The translations under genes were made by a program, and so were the position numbers. DNA of 64,000 bases from Desulfobulbus sp. (lineage in GTDB: Bacteria > Desulfobacterota > Desulfobulbia > Desulfobulbales > Desulfobulbaceae), in the NCBI GenBank assembly GCA_031280615.1, contig JAITGO010000022.1, positions 224,951 through 288,950 of the forward strand. The letters are read 5' to 3'. The notes beneath the pieces were generated by a model, which was not told the DNA's origin, searched no databases, and saw only the letters and a list, made by a program, of their open reading frames with translations. This document shows, one piece after another, positions 1-10,728 of the stretch; within the stretch, counting starts at the first letter, position 1; every line of letters begins with the position of its first letter.

Positions 1-264
1 GCCCGATTCTTTCGGCACGCTCACGGGAACACAGACGGTTTTTCCCTGCGCAAGCCAGTGGCCGATCATCAGGGAAGTCTGCACTTCGCTCCGGAAGTGA
101 CAGTAAAGAAAGACGGTTTTCGGGTGACGCAGCAGCGGGTGAGCCAGCAGCACGGAGGCAATCCGTTCGCTCCCGGCTTCCCGATCCGCTGCAGACAGAA
201 GGTCACGGCTCGCCATGATCGTCTTGCGCAGCCGGCCGCGTTCGCTGGAAAAGGCATCAACCAT
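1..264 (-). CDS. 5-formyltetrahydrofolate cyclo-ligase, N-terminal part (runs off the window)
   Basis: Only the first 88 codons are present. The minus-strand reading starts at the ATG at 264-262 behind a GGAGA-type ribosome site and stays open to the window edge. The translation has the family pattern: a basic N-terminus (RGRLRKTIMASRDLLS), then the strand VFLYCHFRSEVQTS and the segment GKTVCVPVSVPKESG, which in MTHFS enzymes line the ATP and folyl-polyglutamate site. The enzyme converts 5-formyl-THF to 5,10-methenyl-THF in the cytoplasm. It is separated from the transporter upstream by a terminator, so it is probably its own transcription unit. The identification rests on the pattern of conserved segments in a partial protein. 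Confidence 0.75.
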   Translation of the reverse strand, partial: MVDAFSSERGRLRKTIMASRDLLSAADREAGSERIASVLLAHPLLRHPKTVFLYCHFRSEVQTSLMIGHWLAQGKTVCVPVSVPKESG

Positions 265-290
265 GCAGGGGTCTCCTGCCCGGACGGGAA

Positions 291-324
291 TAAAAAAGGG
301 CGGCATCTTGCGAATGCCGCCCTT
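291..324 (-). terminator. Rho-independent terminator after the YedE-like gene
   Basis: Perfect 11-bp arms (296-306 and 314-324) with a 7-nt loop. Read on the minus strand the stem is followed by a run of T. It lies 20 bases beyond the stop codon of the transporter. Confidence 0.85.
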
Positions 325-343
325 GGATCGATCGACTTGGCGA

Positions 344-1612
344 TTACATCGGCAACAACAGCTTGTTGGTGTCTTCGTTCCAGGTGACCACCAGGTACCA
401 GATGGTGCAGAATGCGAGGATCAGGGCCATGGTGTAGCCGTATCCCAAGGCATCGGGCAGATAGAGATATTTGCCCAGGTAGCCTTTTTCCTCGAAGTTG
501 TAGGCGGAAAACCAGGCCACCATCAGCGAATTGCTGATGGAGAAAAAGGGCACGGCCACCCAAAGCTTGATCTGGCCTTCGCCGACCCGCCAAAGCGCGC
601 CCGAACCGCAACCGCCGGCCAGCATGGCGCCCAGGCCGAAGATAAAGCCGCCGACCACGCCGCCCCAGCCAAAGGTGCCACGGACATAGTTCATCGGGTC
701 GAGCACCGGATCGCCGCCCAAACGGTTAGCCACGCCGTATTTCAGCACCGCGGCGCCCACGGCGACAATCAGGATCGAAAGCGCCACCGATTTGGCCATC
801 TTGCAGTCGCCGGTCATGTGCGGTTCGCGAAAGCCCTGGATCATGCACCAGCGACCGCGCTGCATGGTGTAGCCGAGTGCGGCGGCGATCAGCAGGATAC
901 CGGACAGCGAGGTGATGTATCCGACGAACTCCTCACCCTTGAAGGTGGCATAATAGTGGGCGCACCACACTATGCCGACCACGCCGGCGATGCCGAAAAT
1001 CAACTGGATGAAAAACGGAATTTCCAGGGTCCAGGAACCGCCGCTGCCCCAGCTGATATGTTCCATTTCCTTGTACAGCAGCCACAGGCCGAACAGGACG
1101 CCGGGCAGCAGGCCAACCCACATGGCAAAGCCGTTGGCGGCAAGGTTGCCGATGGCGTTATACATGCCGCCGACGTTGCAACCGCCGGCCAGGGCAGCGC
1201 CGATACCCATCAAAATGCCAGCGATGATGGCCTTGACATATTCACGGATCGGGGGAAAACGGAAGGCGAACTGGCCGCCCAGACAGGCGGAAATGAAGGC
1301 ACCGGCAATAAAGCCCAAACCGATGACCGAGCCGGTATTGAACAGGATCGACTTGGTCAGGATCTTGTCGCCGTCCTCATTGACGAAGCCGACCAACTCT
1401 GCCAGATCGCCGTTGAAGATGCCCGCGTGCCACAACATCCAGTCGCCCCAGTTGCGAATCGCGCCCACCGCGCCCCAAGGACGCCACCAGGCCATAATCA
1501 GAATACTGAGCAGGGCGACAAGAATGCCGGTCATCGTCGGATTCCATTCCTCCTGACACAGCACTTTGTATAAGTGTTTGATTTTTTGCCACAAAACCTT
1601 AAGATCTTCCAT
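344..1612 (-). CDS. YeeE/YedE family membrane transporter (sulfur/thiosulfate-type)
   Basis: A 422-residue integral membrane protein with about ten hydrophobic segments. It carries duplicated YeeE/YedE signatures: ISACLGG near residue 108, AGGCNVGGMY near 142, RGRWCM near 254 and LAGGCGSGALWRVGEG near 333. In the thiosulfate transporter TsuA the equivalent cysteines pass the sulfur substrate through the membrane by transient hydrogen bonding or persulfide chemistry. The start has an AGAGGAA ribosome site. It is divergent from tusA and the DsrE-like genes, so it probably imports or exports a sulfur (possibly selenium) species handled by them. The substrate is not shown by sequence. Confidence 0.85.
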   Translation of the reverse strand: MEDLKVLWQKIKHLYKVLCQEEWNPTMTGILVALLSILIMAWWRPWGAVGAIRNWGDWMLWHAGIFNGDLAELVGFVNEDGDKILTKSILFNTGSVIGLGFIAGAFISACLGGQFAFRFPPIREYVKAIIAGILMGIGAALAGGCNVGGMYNAIGNLAANGFAMWVGLLPGVLFGLWLLYKEMEHISWGSGGSWTLEIPFFIQLIFGIAGVVGIVWCAHYYATFKGEEFVGYITSLSGILLIAAALGYTMQRGRWCMIQGFREPHMTGDCKMAKSVALSILIVAVGAAVLKYGVANRLGGDPVLDPMNYVRGTFGWGGVVGGFIFGLGAMLAGGCGSGALWRVGEGQIKLWVAVPFFSISNSLMVAWFSAYNFEEKGYLGKYLYLPDALGYGYTMALILAFCTIWYLVVTWNEDTNKLLLPM

Positions 1613-1705
1613 TTCCTCTCAACAGCCTCCTTTTCCCTGAAATGATAACTGCACCCAAAATAAATATCTCTCGACAAACCAACTTAACTTTGCTTCAAAT
1701 CGGCA

Positions 1706-1734
1706 AAAATACCGTTGCCCATCGCATTTGTCAA
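1706..1734 (-). promoter_or_regulatory. Sigma-70-type promoter for the YedE-like gene
   Basis: Minus strand: TTGACA (1734-1729), 17-base spacer, TATTTT (1711-1706). The position suggests a leader of about 90 bases. Confidence 0.55.
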
Positions 1735-1839
1735 CACATGCAGCCGTACCGATTGCACGGGGTTGCTTCTTGGCGCTCTCCCTCTTCGGTTGCCCTTTTT
1801 TCCTCTCGGGAAACAGTGCCGCCTTCCCATGTTTCTATC

Positions 1840-1866
1840 TTGACAACCTAATTTTTTATCTATAAT
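1840..1866 (+). promoter_or_regulatory. Sigma-70-type promoter for tusA and the DsrE-like genes
   Basis: TTGACA at 1840-1845 and TATAAT at 1861-1866. The boxes are perfect but the spacer is only 15 bases. TAATCT at 1863-1868 would give 17. Confidence 0.5.
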
Positions 1867-1931
1867 CTAAATCGTCTTTTTTTGTGTAAAAACGATTCTT
1901 GCCAAAAAGTATTTTCTTTAAGGAGAACACG

Positions 1932-2189
1932 ATGAGTGACGTAAAATTAGCACCTGAAGGTCTGGCTGTCGCTTTGGTTTTGGATGCTCGGGGATTGAGC
2001 TGCCCCATGCCGCTGCTGCGGACCAAAAAAGAAATCGGCAAAATCAAATCCGGTGAGATTCTCCACATCCAGGGAACCGATCCCGGCTCCCGCAACGACA
2101 TCCCGGGTTGGTGCGACCGTGCCGGCCACGAGTATCTTGGCGAGAAGGAAGAAGCTGGCTACATGAGCTTTTATATCAAAAAAGGATGA
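1932..2189 (+). CDS. TusA-like sulfurtransferase (SirA/YedF family)
   Basis: An 85-residue cytoplasmic protein with the TusA signature LDARGLSCPMPLLRTKKEI. The CPxP cysteine, residue 24, carries persulfide sulfur in this family. The ATG at 1932 is chosen because AAGGAG lies just upstream; a longer in-frame start lacks a site. It heads a run of small sulfur-relay genes and is divergent from a YedE-type transporter, a common pairing. It probably passes sulfane sulfur to or from the DsrE-like partners, either in dissimilatory sulfur metabolism or for thiolation or selenium use. Confidence 0.9.
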   Translation: MSDVKLAPEGLAVALVLDARGLSCPMPLLRTKKEIGKIKSGEILHIQGTDPGSRNDIPGWCDRAGHEYLGEKEEAGYMSFYIKKG

Positions 2190-2230
2190 TCACACATCTT
2201 TGCTAATCCTTTTGAAGGAGGAAAAAGCCA

Positions 2231-2563
2231 ATGGCTGCCGATCCAAACAAATTAGGGATTTTCGTCACCAGCCCGCAACACATGCGCCACATCCTGGGTA
2301 TTGCCAAGGCTGCGGTACGCGCCGACAAGAAGGTAATGGTATTCTTTACCTTCAAGTCCATCCATCTGACGAAAAATCCTCTGTTCTATGAACTGTCCCA
2401 ACTATGCGCCGTCGAAGATATCGCCATCTGCGCCGACAGCTATATTTGTGAAGGGTTTGACAACGTCAACGATGTTCCCCGCGGTCTGATCGACAAGCAA
2501 ATGCGGACCCAGGCTTTCCATGGCGCCATTCTTGACGAATGTGCCAAATATATCGTCATGTAA
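2231..2563 (+). CDS. DsrE-family protein (TusD/DsrE-like)
   Basis: A 110-residue soluble protein with the DsrE fold pattern: the N-terminal strand KLGIFVTSP, a helix, then KVMVFFTFKSIHLT and a cysteine-containing second half (CAVEDIAICADSYICEGF). GAAGGAGG precedes the ATG at a normal distance. DsrE/TusD proteins accept persulfide from TusA. It lies 41 bases after tusA and 12 bases before the next small gene, so it is co-transcribed. The exact subfamily cannot be fixed by eye. Confidence 0.8.
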   Translation: MAADPNKLGIFVTSPQHMRHILGIAKAAVRADKKVMVFFTFKSIHLTKNPLFYELSQLCAVEDIAICADSYICEGFDNVNDVPRGLIDKQMRTQAFHGAILDECAKYIVM

Positions 2564-2575
2564 GGAGATGCGGAA

Positions 2576-2923
2576 ATGGAATCATTGAAAGTATACATCC
2601 TGATCGCCAACCGTGTTTACAATGACGGTATTCGCTCCGGTCTCGGTCTGGCCGTGGAAAATCATTATGCCTTTCCCGTCATCATGAACGGCGAGTTTCC
2701 CCGTTTTTCCAATTACATGTCGGAAAACATCGCCTGGATCGCCGACATGGAAGGCCAAGTGTTCAGCTGTGGCGCCGAAGCCCCGACCGATCTGCCCGAG
2801 GGAACCGAGATCGCCAATATCTCCCTTGAAGAGCTTGGCGAGCGGATGAGAGAGGCCGACTTCATCATTCCGTATGGTCTTCCCAAGCAATCCCATGAGC
2901 CGCCAGCGGCTTGCAGCGAATAA
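2576..2923 (+). CDS. Small DsrE/DsrF-like protein of the sulfur-relay cluster
   Basis: 115 residues, predicted cytoplasmic. A beta-alpha pattern (LKVYILIANRVYNDGIRSGL, then HYAFPVIMNGE) is consistent with a DsrE/F/TusC-type fold. Cysteines occur near residues 65 and 113. Its ribosome site AAGGAG overlaps the stop codon of the gene before it, suggesting translational coupling. I recognise the family mainly by size, fold pattern and position; it may be a divergent TusC/DsrF. Confidence 0.5.
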   Translation: MESLKVYILIANRVYNDGIRSGLGLAVENHYAFPVIMNGEFPRFSNYMSENIAWIADMEGQVFSCGAEAPTDLPEGTEIANISLEELGERMREADFIIPYGLPKQSHEPPAACSE

Positions 2924-2950
2924 TTGAGAACACTCTGGAATGGTGATGCC

Positions 2951-3124
2951 ATGAAAATATTGCAAGTATACAAATCCGAACCCACCGAGGATGTCAAAAA
3001 ACTGGTCGAGATTCTCAATCGCGACCGCGTTGCCGATGAATTCAAGCTGTATATCGGCGAGCCCAACTACGATATTCTTGTTCAGAAAATTTTTGCCAAC
3101 GATAAAACCGTTTGCTGGTGGTAA
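2951..3124 (+). CDS. Very small TusB/DsrH-like protein
   Basis: 57 residues ending in VCWW. It starts MKILQVYKSEPTEDVKKLV; the short length, the alternating pattern and the terminal Cys-Trp resemble DsrH/TusB, the third subunit of TusBCD-type relays. The start is uncertain: the ATG at 2951 has no good ribosome site, and a TTG at 2924 is in frame. It is the last gene before a strong terminator. Weakly supported as DsrH-like but well supported as the end of the operon. Confidence 0.45.
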   Translation: MKILQVYKSEPTEDVKKLVEILNRDRVADEFKLYIGEPNYDILVQKIFANDKTVCWW

Positions 3125-3151
3125 ACACCGGTCCAACGGCAATTGCAGTCG

Positions 3152-3188
3152 AAACCCCCGCCAACGTGAGGTTGGCGGGGGTTTTTTT
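3152..3188 (+). terminator. Rho-independent terminator of the tusA-DsrE operon
   Basis: GC-rich stem (arms roughly 3153-3164 and 3171-3182) with a short GTGAG-type loop, followed by seven T. Confidence 0.9.
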
Positions 3189-3203
3189 ATGCCTGCCTCT
3201 TGG

Positions 3204-4316
3204 CTAGGCCATTCCCATTTTTTCGATGAGATAATCGTGAAAAAATGGGCGAAAGGATCGAATCTTCAGGTTTTCTCTTGAAGGGTGCACTCTGTTGGTC
3301 AGGAGCACAACCACCAGTTCCCGCTCGGGATCCATCCAGAGCGAGGTCCCGGTAAAACCCAGATGCCCCACACTGCGGGGTGAAAAATAACTGCCGCTGC
3401 TTGATTGGCCGGGTGTTGGCCGATCAAAACCCAACGCCCACTGTCCTGAGGTGTCGCTCCATTCGAGCGCATGGCGCAACAGACGGTTGGAAAAGGCCGG
3501 ATGGTGTCTCTTCCCCAGCCAGCAATCCAACAGACACTCGCCCAGGGCTAGAACAGCTTCGGCAGTGCCGAACAAACCGGCATGGCCGGCTACCCCTCCC
3601 ATGAGCCAGCAATGCTCATCGTGCGCCTCGCCCTGGATCAACCTGTGCCGCCATGGACACAGCTCGGTTGCCGCTATCTCCTCCTTTTGGCCTTGCCCGA
3701 TCGAGTTGACCGGCAAGAAGCCGAGCCGCTGCTTGAGTTGCAATGGATCGGCTACTGTTTGTTGAAAAAAGCGGGCGAGTGGCTGCTGGGTTGTCTGTTC
3801 CAGTAGCCGGCCAAGCAGGATGAACCCGAGGTCGCTATACAGACATTTCGATCCGGGCGGCTGAACCAGAGGTTCGGCCAGAATCAAATATTGAAGGCGC
3901 TGCATATTTTCCGGAGCGGCATAAGGTTCGAATTGCTGAAAATAGGGGCGATAGGCCGGCAAGCCGGAAGCATGATGGAGGATATCGCAGATGGTGATGG
4001 CCCTCTTTTCGGGAGAAGTATCAACGGACAACTCCCGGAGATCCGCACTGTCCCAACTGAGCCGCCCCGCATGTATGAGGGCCAATGTACACAATGTGGT
4101 GCACAAAGGTTTGGTCAACGAAGCCAGGTCAAACAAAGTGGTCGTATCCACCGGCCGGGATAAATGGTCGGACCGGGTCCTGCCGCAGGCGAACACACTT
4201 CGATATCGCAGCTTGTTGGCGACCAGGCTGACCGCAGCCGAAACCCCGGTGCAGACCCCGTTTGCCACTCCACTTTCGCAGGCGGTTTTCAAGGCTGTAT
4301 TTAACTGTTTTTTCAT
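3204..4316 (-). CDS. Serine hydrolase of the class C beta-lactamase / penicillin-binding fold
   Basis: 370 residues, no clear signal peptide. Family motifs are visible: SxxK as SLTK in FDLASLTKPLCTTL (near residue 66), the tyrosine motif as LYSDLGFILLG (near 159), and a C-terminal HLGFTGTSLW box in the position of the KTG-like third motif. Such enzymes (EstB, Pab87, DAP-like) cleave D-amino peptides, esters or cell-wall fragments rather than antibiotics, so resistance should not be assumed. It is a single gene, convergent with the sulfur operon and divergent from dnaN. Confidence 0.8.
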   Translation of the reverse strand: MKKQLNTALKTACESGVANGVCTGVSAAVSLVANKLRYRSVFACGRTRSDHLSRPVDTTTLFDLASLTKPLCTTLCTLALIHAGRLSWDSADLRELSVDTSPEKRAITICDILHHASGLPAYRPYFQQFEPYAAPENMQRLQYLILAEPLVQPPGSKCLYSDLGFILLGRLLEQTTQQPLARFFQQTVADPLQLKQRLGFLPVNSIGQGQKEEIAATELCPWRHRLIQGEAHDEHCWLMGGVAGHAGLFGTAEAVLALGECLLDCWLGKRHHPAFSNRLLRHALEWSDTSGQWALGFDRPTPGQSSSGSYFSPRSVGHLGFTGTSLWMDPERELVVVLLTNRVHPSRENLKIRSFRPFFHDYLIEKMGMA

Positions 4317-4407
4317 ATTTTTGATGAATGGAAAATCCTATTATTCGTTTGAAATTTCAGGTATTTTCGAGTAGATTGGTCGGCCGTGATGTTAATAAAT
4401 TTGTTCA

Positions 4408-4429
4408 CAACATGTGCATCTACATGTTG
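4408..4429. repeat. Perfect inverted repeat upstream of dnaN
   Basis: Arms CAACATGT (4408-4415) and ACATGTTG (4422-4429) around a 6-base loop, in the AT-rich region between the serine hydrolase and dnaN. There is no T-run in the right orientation for a terminator on either strand, so it is more likely an operator or a structured leader. Confidence 0.5.
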
Positions 4430-4598
4430 AAAAAAAACCACAGCGCCTTTCCCCATTGTTGCCAGCAAGGGACAAACCACCAACCCACACGATTACCAAC
4501 ATAAAATATATAATAAAATCAAACCGATAATTTTTTAACCAACATCCTCACATCCCTAACATCAACAACAATATATCTTTAAAAAAAGGAATAATCTT

Positions 4599-5729
4599 AT
4601 GGCCTTCCAGTTCAATGCGAGCAGAGAGGATTTTCTTAGGGCCATCAGTGCTCAGCAAAATATAACCAGCAAAAAAGGGACGCTGGCCATCTTGGCCAAC
4701 GTGTTGCTCGACGTCAGGGCCGATCATATAGTCCTGACCTGTACCGATCTGGAAATAGGCCTCAAACAAACCATACCGGCTGAAGTCTTTGAAACCGGAA
4801 TATTGACCCTGCCGGCAAAAAAACTCTTCGAACTCGCTCGCGAATCCGGCTCGACAACGATCTCCTTCAAGGAAATCGACAATCATTGGGTCGAGATCAG
4901 CGCCGGCTCGAGCCAGTATAGGTTGGCCGGCATGGTCGCGGACGAGTTTCCGCAGTTTCCAGCCTACAATGAAGATAAAATGGTCGGGATCGAAAGCGAA
5001 ATATTGGCCGATATAGTCGATAAAACAATATTCTCCATTGCACAAGACAAGGAGAACATGTTCACTTTGACAGCCGGTTTGCTGCAAAAAGTGAAAAAAG
5101 ACGATCGCCTGTACCTGAAAATGATCACCTCAGACGGCCATCGCCTGACCATCATGACCAGGGAAGTGGAGGAGCGTTTTGAAAATTTGCAGCTCAATCC
5201 GGTCACCCTCATTCCGCGTAGGGGAGTGCAGGAAATCCGAAAATTTTGCGAAAACAAAACCAACTTCCTCTTTGGGGTTGAAGAAAAACAGGCTGTATTG
5301 AAAAGCGACGATTCGCTGCTCATTATCCGCCTGCTGGAAGGAGATTTCCCCGATTTTCAAGGGCTGCTGAATATGCTGTCAAAAGAAAATTCCATTCATG
5401 TCAGCAGACTTCGATTTCTGGAAGGATTGAAACGAATCAATTTGTTTACCGAGGATCTCTTCCATGCCATAAAAATGGAAGTTCAGGAAAATAAAATGAT
5501 CCTTACCTCGCAAAACGCGGATTTCGGATCGGCAAAGGATGAATTTGAAATCGACTACGCGGGTAATCCCCTGTCGCTTGGTTTTAATTGCCGATATTTC
5601 ATAGAAAGTCTCCAGGTGATGGAAGGAAAGACCATTACCGCCAGCATCAACAATCAGGAAAGTCCGTGCATGATCACCTCGGAAGATGACGCTGGTTTCC
5701 TCAGTGTCATCATGCCCATGAAGATCTGA
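4599..5729 (+). CDS. dnaN: DNA polymerase III beta sliding clamp
   Basis: 376 residues, the full family length. N-terminal domain MAFQFNASREDFLRAISAQQ, the central ILANVLLDV and TLPAKKLFELARE segments, and the C-terminal clamp ending VIMPMKI (usual VMPMR). It forms the ring dimer that tethers polymerase III. AAAAAGGAAT lies upstream of the ATG. gyrB follows after 46 bases, giving the dnaN-gyrB-gyrA replication cluster. dnaA and recF are not between them in this window. Confidence 0.97.
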   Translation: MAFQFNASREDFLRAISAQQNITSKKGTLAILANVLLDVRADHIVLTCTDLEIGLKQTIPAEVFETGILTLPAKKLFELARESGSTTISFKEIDNHWVEISAGSSQYRLAGMVADEFPQFPAYNEDKMVGIESEILADIVDKTIFSIAQDKENMFTLTAGLLQKVKKDDRLYLKMITSDGHRLTIMTREVEERFENLQLNPVTLIPRRGVQEIRKFCENKTNFLFGVEEKQAVLKSDDSLLIIRLLEGDFPDFQGLLNMLSKENSIHVSRLRFLEGLKRINLFTEDLFHAIKMEVQENKMILTSQNADFGSAKDEFEIDYAGNPLSLGFNCRYFIESLQVMEGKTITASINNQESPCMITSEDDAGFLSVIMPMKI

Positions 5730-5775
5730 TATTCAGATCTGTTTTTTTCCCGTTATCCAAGCAAGAAGGAAGAAA

Positions 5776-8184
5776 GTGAAGGAACAAGCAGAAAATTCTT
5801 ATAGTGCCGAACAAATAAAGGTTCTGGACGGACTGGAAGCAGTCCGCAAAAGACCCTCCATGTATATCGGCAATACCGCCTCGGAAGGGTTGCACCACCT
5901 CATTTATGAAGTCGTCGACAACTCCATCGACGAGGCCCTGGCCGGTTTCTGTACCGCGATTGGCATCGTCATCCACGAGGACAACTCGGTGACCGTGACC
6001 GATAATGGCCGCGGCATTCCGGTGGATATGCATCCCACCGAGCAGATGTCCGCCCTGGAACTGGTCATGACCACCTTGCACGCCGGCGGCAAATTCGATC
6101 ACTCCACCTACAAGGTTTCAGGCGGCTTGCACGGTGTCGGGGTTTCGGTGGTCAATGCCTTGAGCGAGCGGACCGTGGCCGAAGTGAAGCGCAACGGCAA
6201 AATCTATCGCCAAAGCTATGCATACGGTGTTCGGTCAGGCGATTTGGAAATAATCGGCGAAAGCAGCGAAACCGGCACGACCATCTTTTTCAAGCCCGAC
6301 TCGGAAATTTTTACCGAAACCACCGAATTTAAGTATGAAATCGTGAAAAATCGGATGCGGGAACTGGCCTTTCTCAACAAAAACATCCGCATCACCCTCA
6401 AGGACGAACGCGACGGGGCGGAGAACGATTTTTATTTCGACGGCGGCCTAGTCTCCTATGTCGAGTACCTCAACCGCAACCGGACCTGCATTCACCCTGC
6501 CCCCATTCTCATTTCCGGTGAACGGGACAGTGTCCAGGTCGACATCTGTTTCCAGTATTTCGATGGCTATTCCGAGCGCCTTTTCTCTTTTGTCAACAAT
6601 ATCAATACAAAAGAAGGGGGATCCCATGTCGCCGGATTCAGGGCGGCCCTGACCAAGTGTATCAACCGCTATGCCAGCGACGATGTGGTGCCCAAGCATC
6701 TCAAGGAAAAAATGGGTGGCGACGATGTCCGCGAGGGCTTGACCTGCGTCATCTCAGTGCGGGTTCCCAACCCTCAGTTCGAAGGCCAGACCAAGACCAA
6801 GCTGGGCAATTCGGAGGTCAAATCGATCGTCGAATCGATCGGCAACGAAAAGCTGGGCGCCTACCTCGAACAAAATCCGGCCGTGGCCCGCGGCATTCTC
6901 AGCAAGGCGGTAGAAGCGGCCCGGGCCCGGGAAGCGGCTCGCAAGGCGCGCGATTTGTCGCGCAAGAAGGGCAGTTTATCGGTGTTGATGGCCGGCAAGC
7001 TGGCCGAGTGCCAAAGCAAGGTCCCGGCCGAGCGCGAATTGTTCATCGTCGAGGGCGATTCGGCGGGCGGTTCGGCCAAGCAGGGCCGCGACCGGGCGAT
7101 TCAGGCCATCCTGCCCCTGCGCGGCAAAATCATGAACGTGGAGAAAGCGCGCTTCGACAAGATTCTCGGTTCCGAGGAAATCAAGCAATTGGTGGCCTCC
7201 CTGGGAACCGGGATCGGCAACGAGGAATTCGATATCGAAAAACTCCGCTACCACAAGATCATCATCATGACCGACGCCGATGTCGACGGCGCCCACATTC
7301 GCACCCTGCTGCTCACCTTTTTTTATCGGCAGATGCTGCCGCTGATCGAAAACGGGCACATTTACATTGGCCAACCGCCGCTCTATCGCCTGGGCAAGGG
7401 AAAAAAGGAGCAATACTTTCTCAATGACGAGGCCTTGAACACCCACCTCTATTCGCAGGCGAGCCAGTTGATGCGCGTTCAGGCGGACCAGGGACTGGCT
7501 ATCGCCGAGGCCGACATGGTGCAGGTGCTGCGCAAGTTGTCCGCCTTCGATCGGATCCTGGTCCATCTGGAGCGGCTGAACATTCCCGAACAACTGGTCC
7601 TGTTGCTGCTCGAGCACGATGTCCATTCGGCCCGCCAGTTCGGCGACCGGGAATTTGTCGAGCAACTGGTCGGCCGTCTGGCGGAACGCAACATCAAGGC
7701 CGGTGCCCTCAGGTCCTGCACTTGGCGTCCGGCCTGCCTGGAGTGCGAAGTCATGGTCCAGGGCCAAGGCCACCTGACCGCCACCCTCGGCCCCAACATT
7801 CCCCTGCTCAACGAATACCGCCATGCCCTGGAGCTGTACAAGACCATCAAGCCCTATCTGCAAGGCGGTTTCACGGTGTTCAGGGCCGGGGCCAGCCAGG
7901 AAATAGCTCTGCCCGCGGACGGCTGGCGGCGGCTGATCGAGTTGGTGCGCGAGGAGACTTTCAAGGGAAGCCACTTGCAACGATACAAGGGACTGGGTGA
8001 GATGAATCCGGAACAGTTGTGGGACACCACCATGAATCCCTCCAACCGGACCCTGATCCAGGTGAAGATCGACGACGTGGAACAGACGGACGATCTGTTT
8101 ACCACCCTCATGGGCGACAAGGTCGAGCCTCGGCGCGATTTTATCCAGAATCACGCTCTCGAAGTCGCCGATCTCGACATTTAG
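5776..8184 (+). CDS. gyrB: DNA gyrase subunit B
   Basis: 802 residues, GTG start with AAGAAGGA upstream. GHKL ATPase motifs: VVDNSIDEAL, DNGRGIPV, GGLHGVGVSVVNAL. TOPRIM motifs: EGDSAGGSAKQGRDR and DADVDGAHIRTLLLTFF. C-terminal RYKGLGEMNPEQLWDTTMNP. The region after the TOPRIM domain (roughly residues 550-720) is the extra domain of E. coli-type long GyrB. It forms the A2B2 gyrase with the next gene and introduces negative supercoils using ATP. Confidence 0.98.
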   Translation: MKEQAENSYSAEQIKVLDGLEAVRKRPSMYIGNTASEGLHHLIYEVVDNSIDEALAGFCTAIGIVIHEDNSVTVTDNGRGIPVDMHPTEQMSALELVMTTLHAGGKFDHSTYKVSGGLHGVGVSVVNALSERTVAEVKRNGKIYRQSYAYGVRSGDLEIIGESSETGTTIFFKPDSEIFTETTEFKYEIVKNRMRELAFLNKNIRITLKDERDGAENDFYFDGGLVSYVEYLNRNRTCIHPAPILISGERDSVQVDICFQYFDGYSERLFSFVNNINTKEGGSHVAGFRAALTKCINRYASDDVVPKHLKEKMGGDDVREGLTCVISVRVPNPQFEGQTKTKLGNSEVKSIVESIGNEKLGAYLEQNPAVARGILSKAVEAARAREAARKARDLSRKKGSLSVLMAGKLAECQSKVPAERELFIVEGDSAGGSAKQGRDRAIQAILPLRGKIMNVEKARFDKILGSEEIKQLVASLGTGIGNEEFDIEKLRYHKIIIMTDADVDGAHIRTLLLTFFYRQMLPLIENGHIYIGQPPLYRLGKGKKEQYFLNDEALNTHLYSQASQLMRVQADQGLAIAEADMVQVLRKLSAFDRILVHLERLNIPEQLVLLLLEHDVHSARQFGDREFVEQLVGRLAERNIKAGALRSCTWRPACLECEVMVQGQGHLTATLGPNIPLLNEYRHALELYKTIKPYLQGGFTVFRAGASQEIALPADGWRRLIELVREETFKGSHLQRYKGLGEMNPEQLWDTTMNPSNRTLIQVKIDDVEQTDDLFTTLMGDKVEPRRDFIQNHALEVADLDI

Positions 8185-8235
8185 TGGTCGCTCGTCGTCT
8201 CATCCCCTTCTGATAGAATTGCTCAGGAAGTAACA

Positions 8236-10720
<2,485 letters not shown>

Positions 10721-10728
<8 letters not shown>

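Larger units (their letters stand above)
1613..1931. other. Divergent intergenic region, yedE-like / tusA
   Basis: The 319 bases hold two promoter candidates facing outwards (annotated separately) and the tusA ribosome site AAGGAG at 1919-1924. No open frame here has a plausible start and coding character. Confidence 0.6.

Noticed and set aside
4401..4409. TTGTTCACA as a DnaA box / oriC upstream of dnaN
   Set aside because: A single copy with two mismatches to TTATCCACA is not enough to call an origin.
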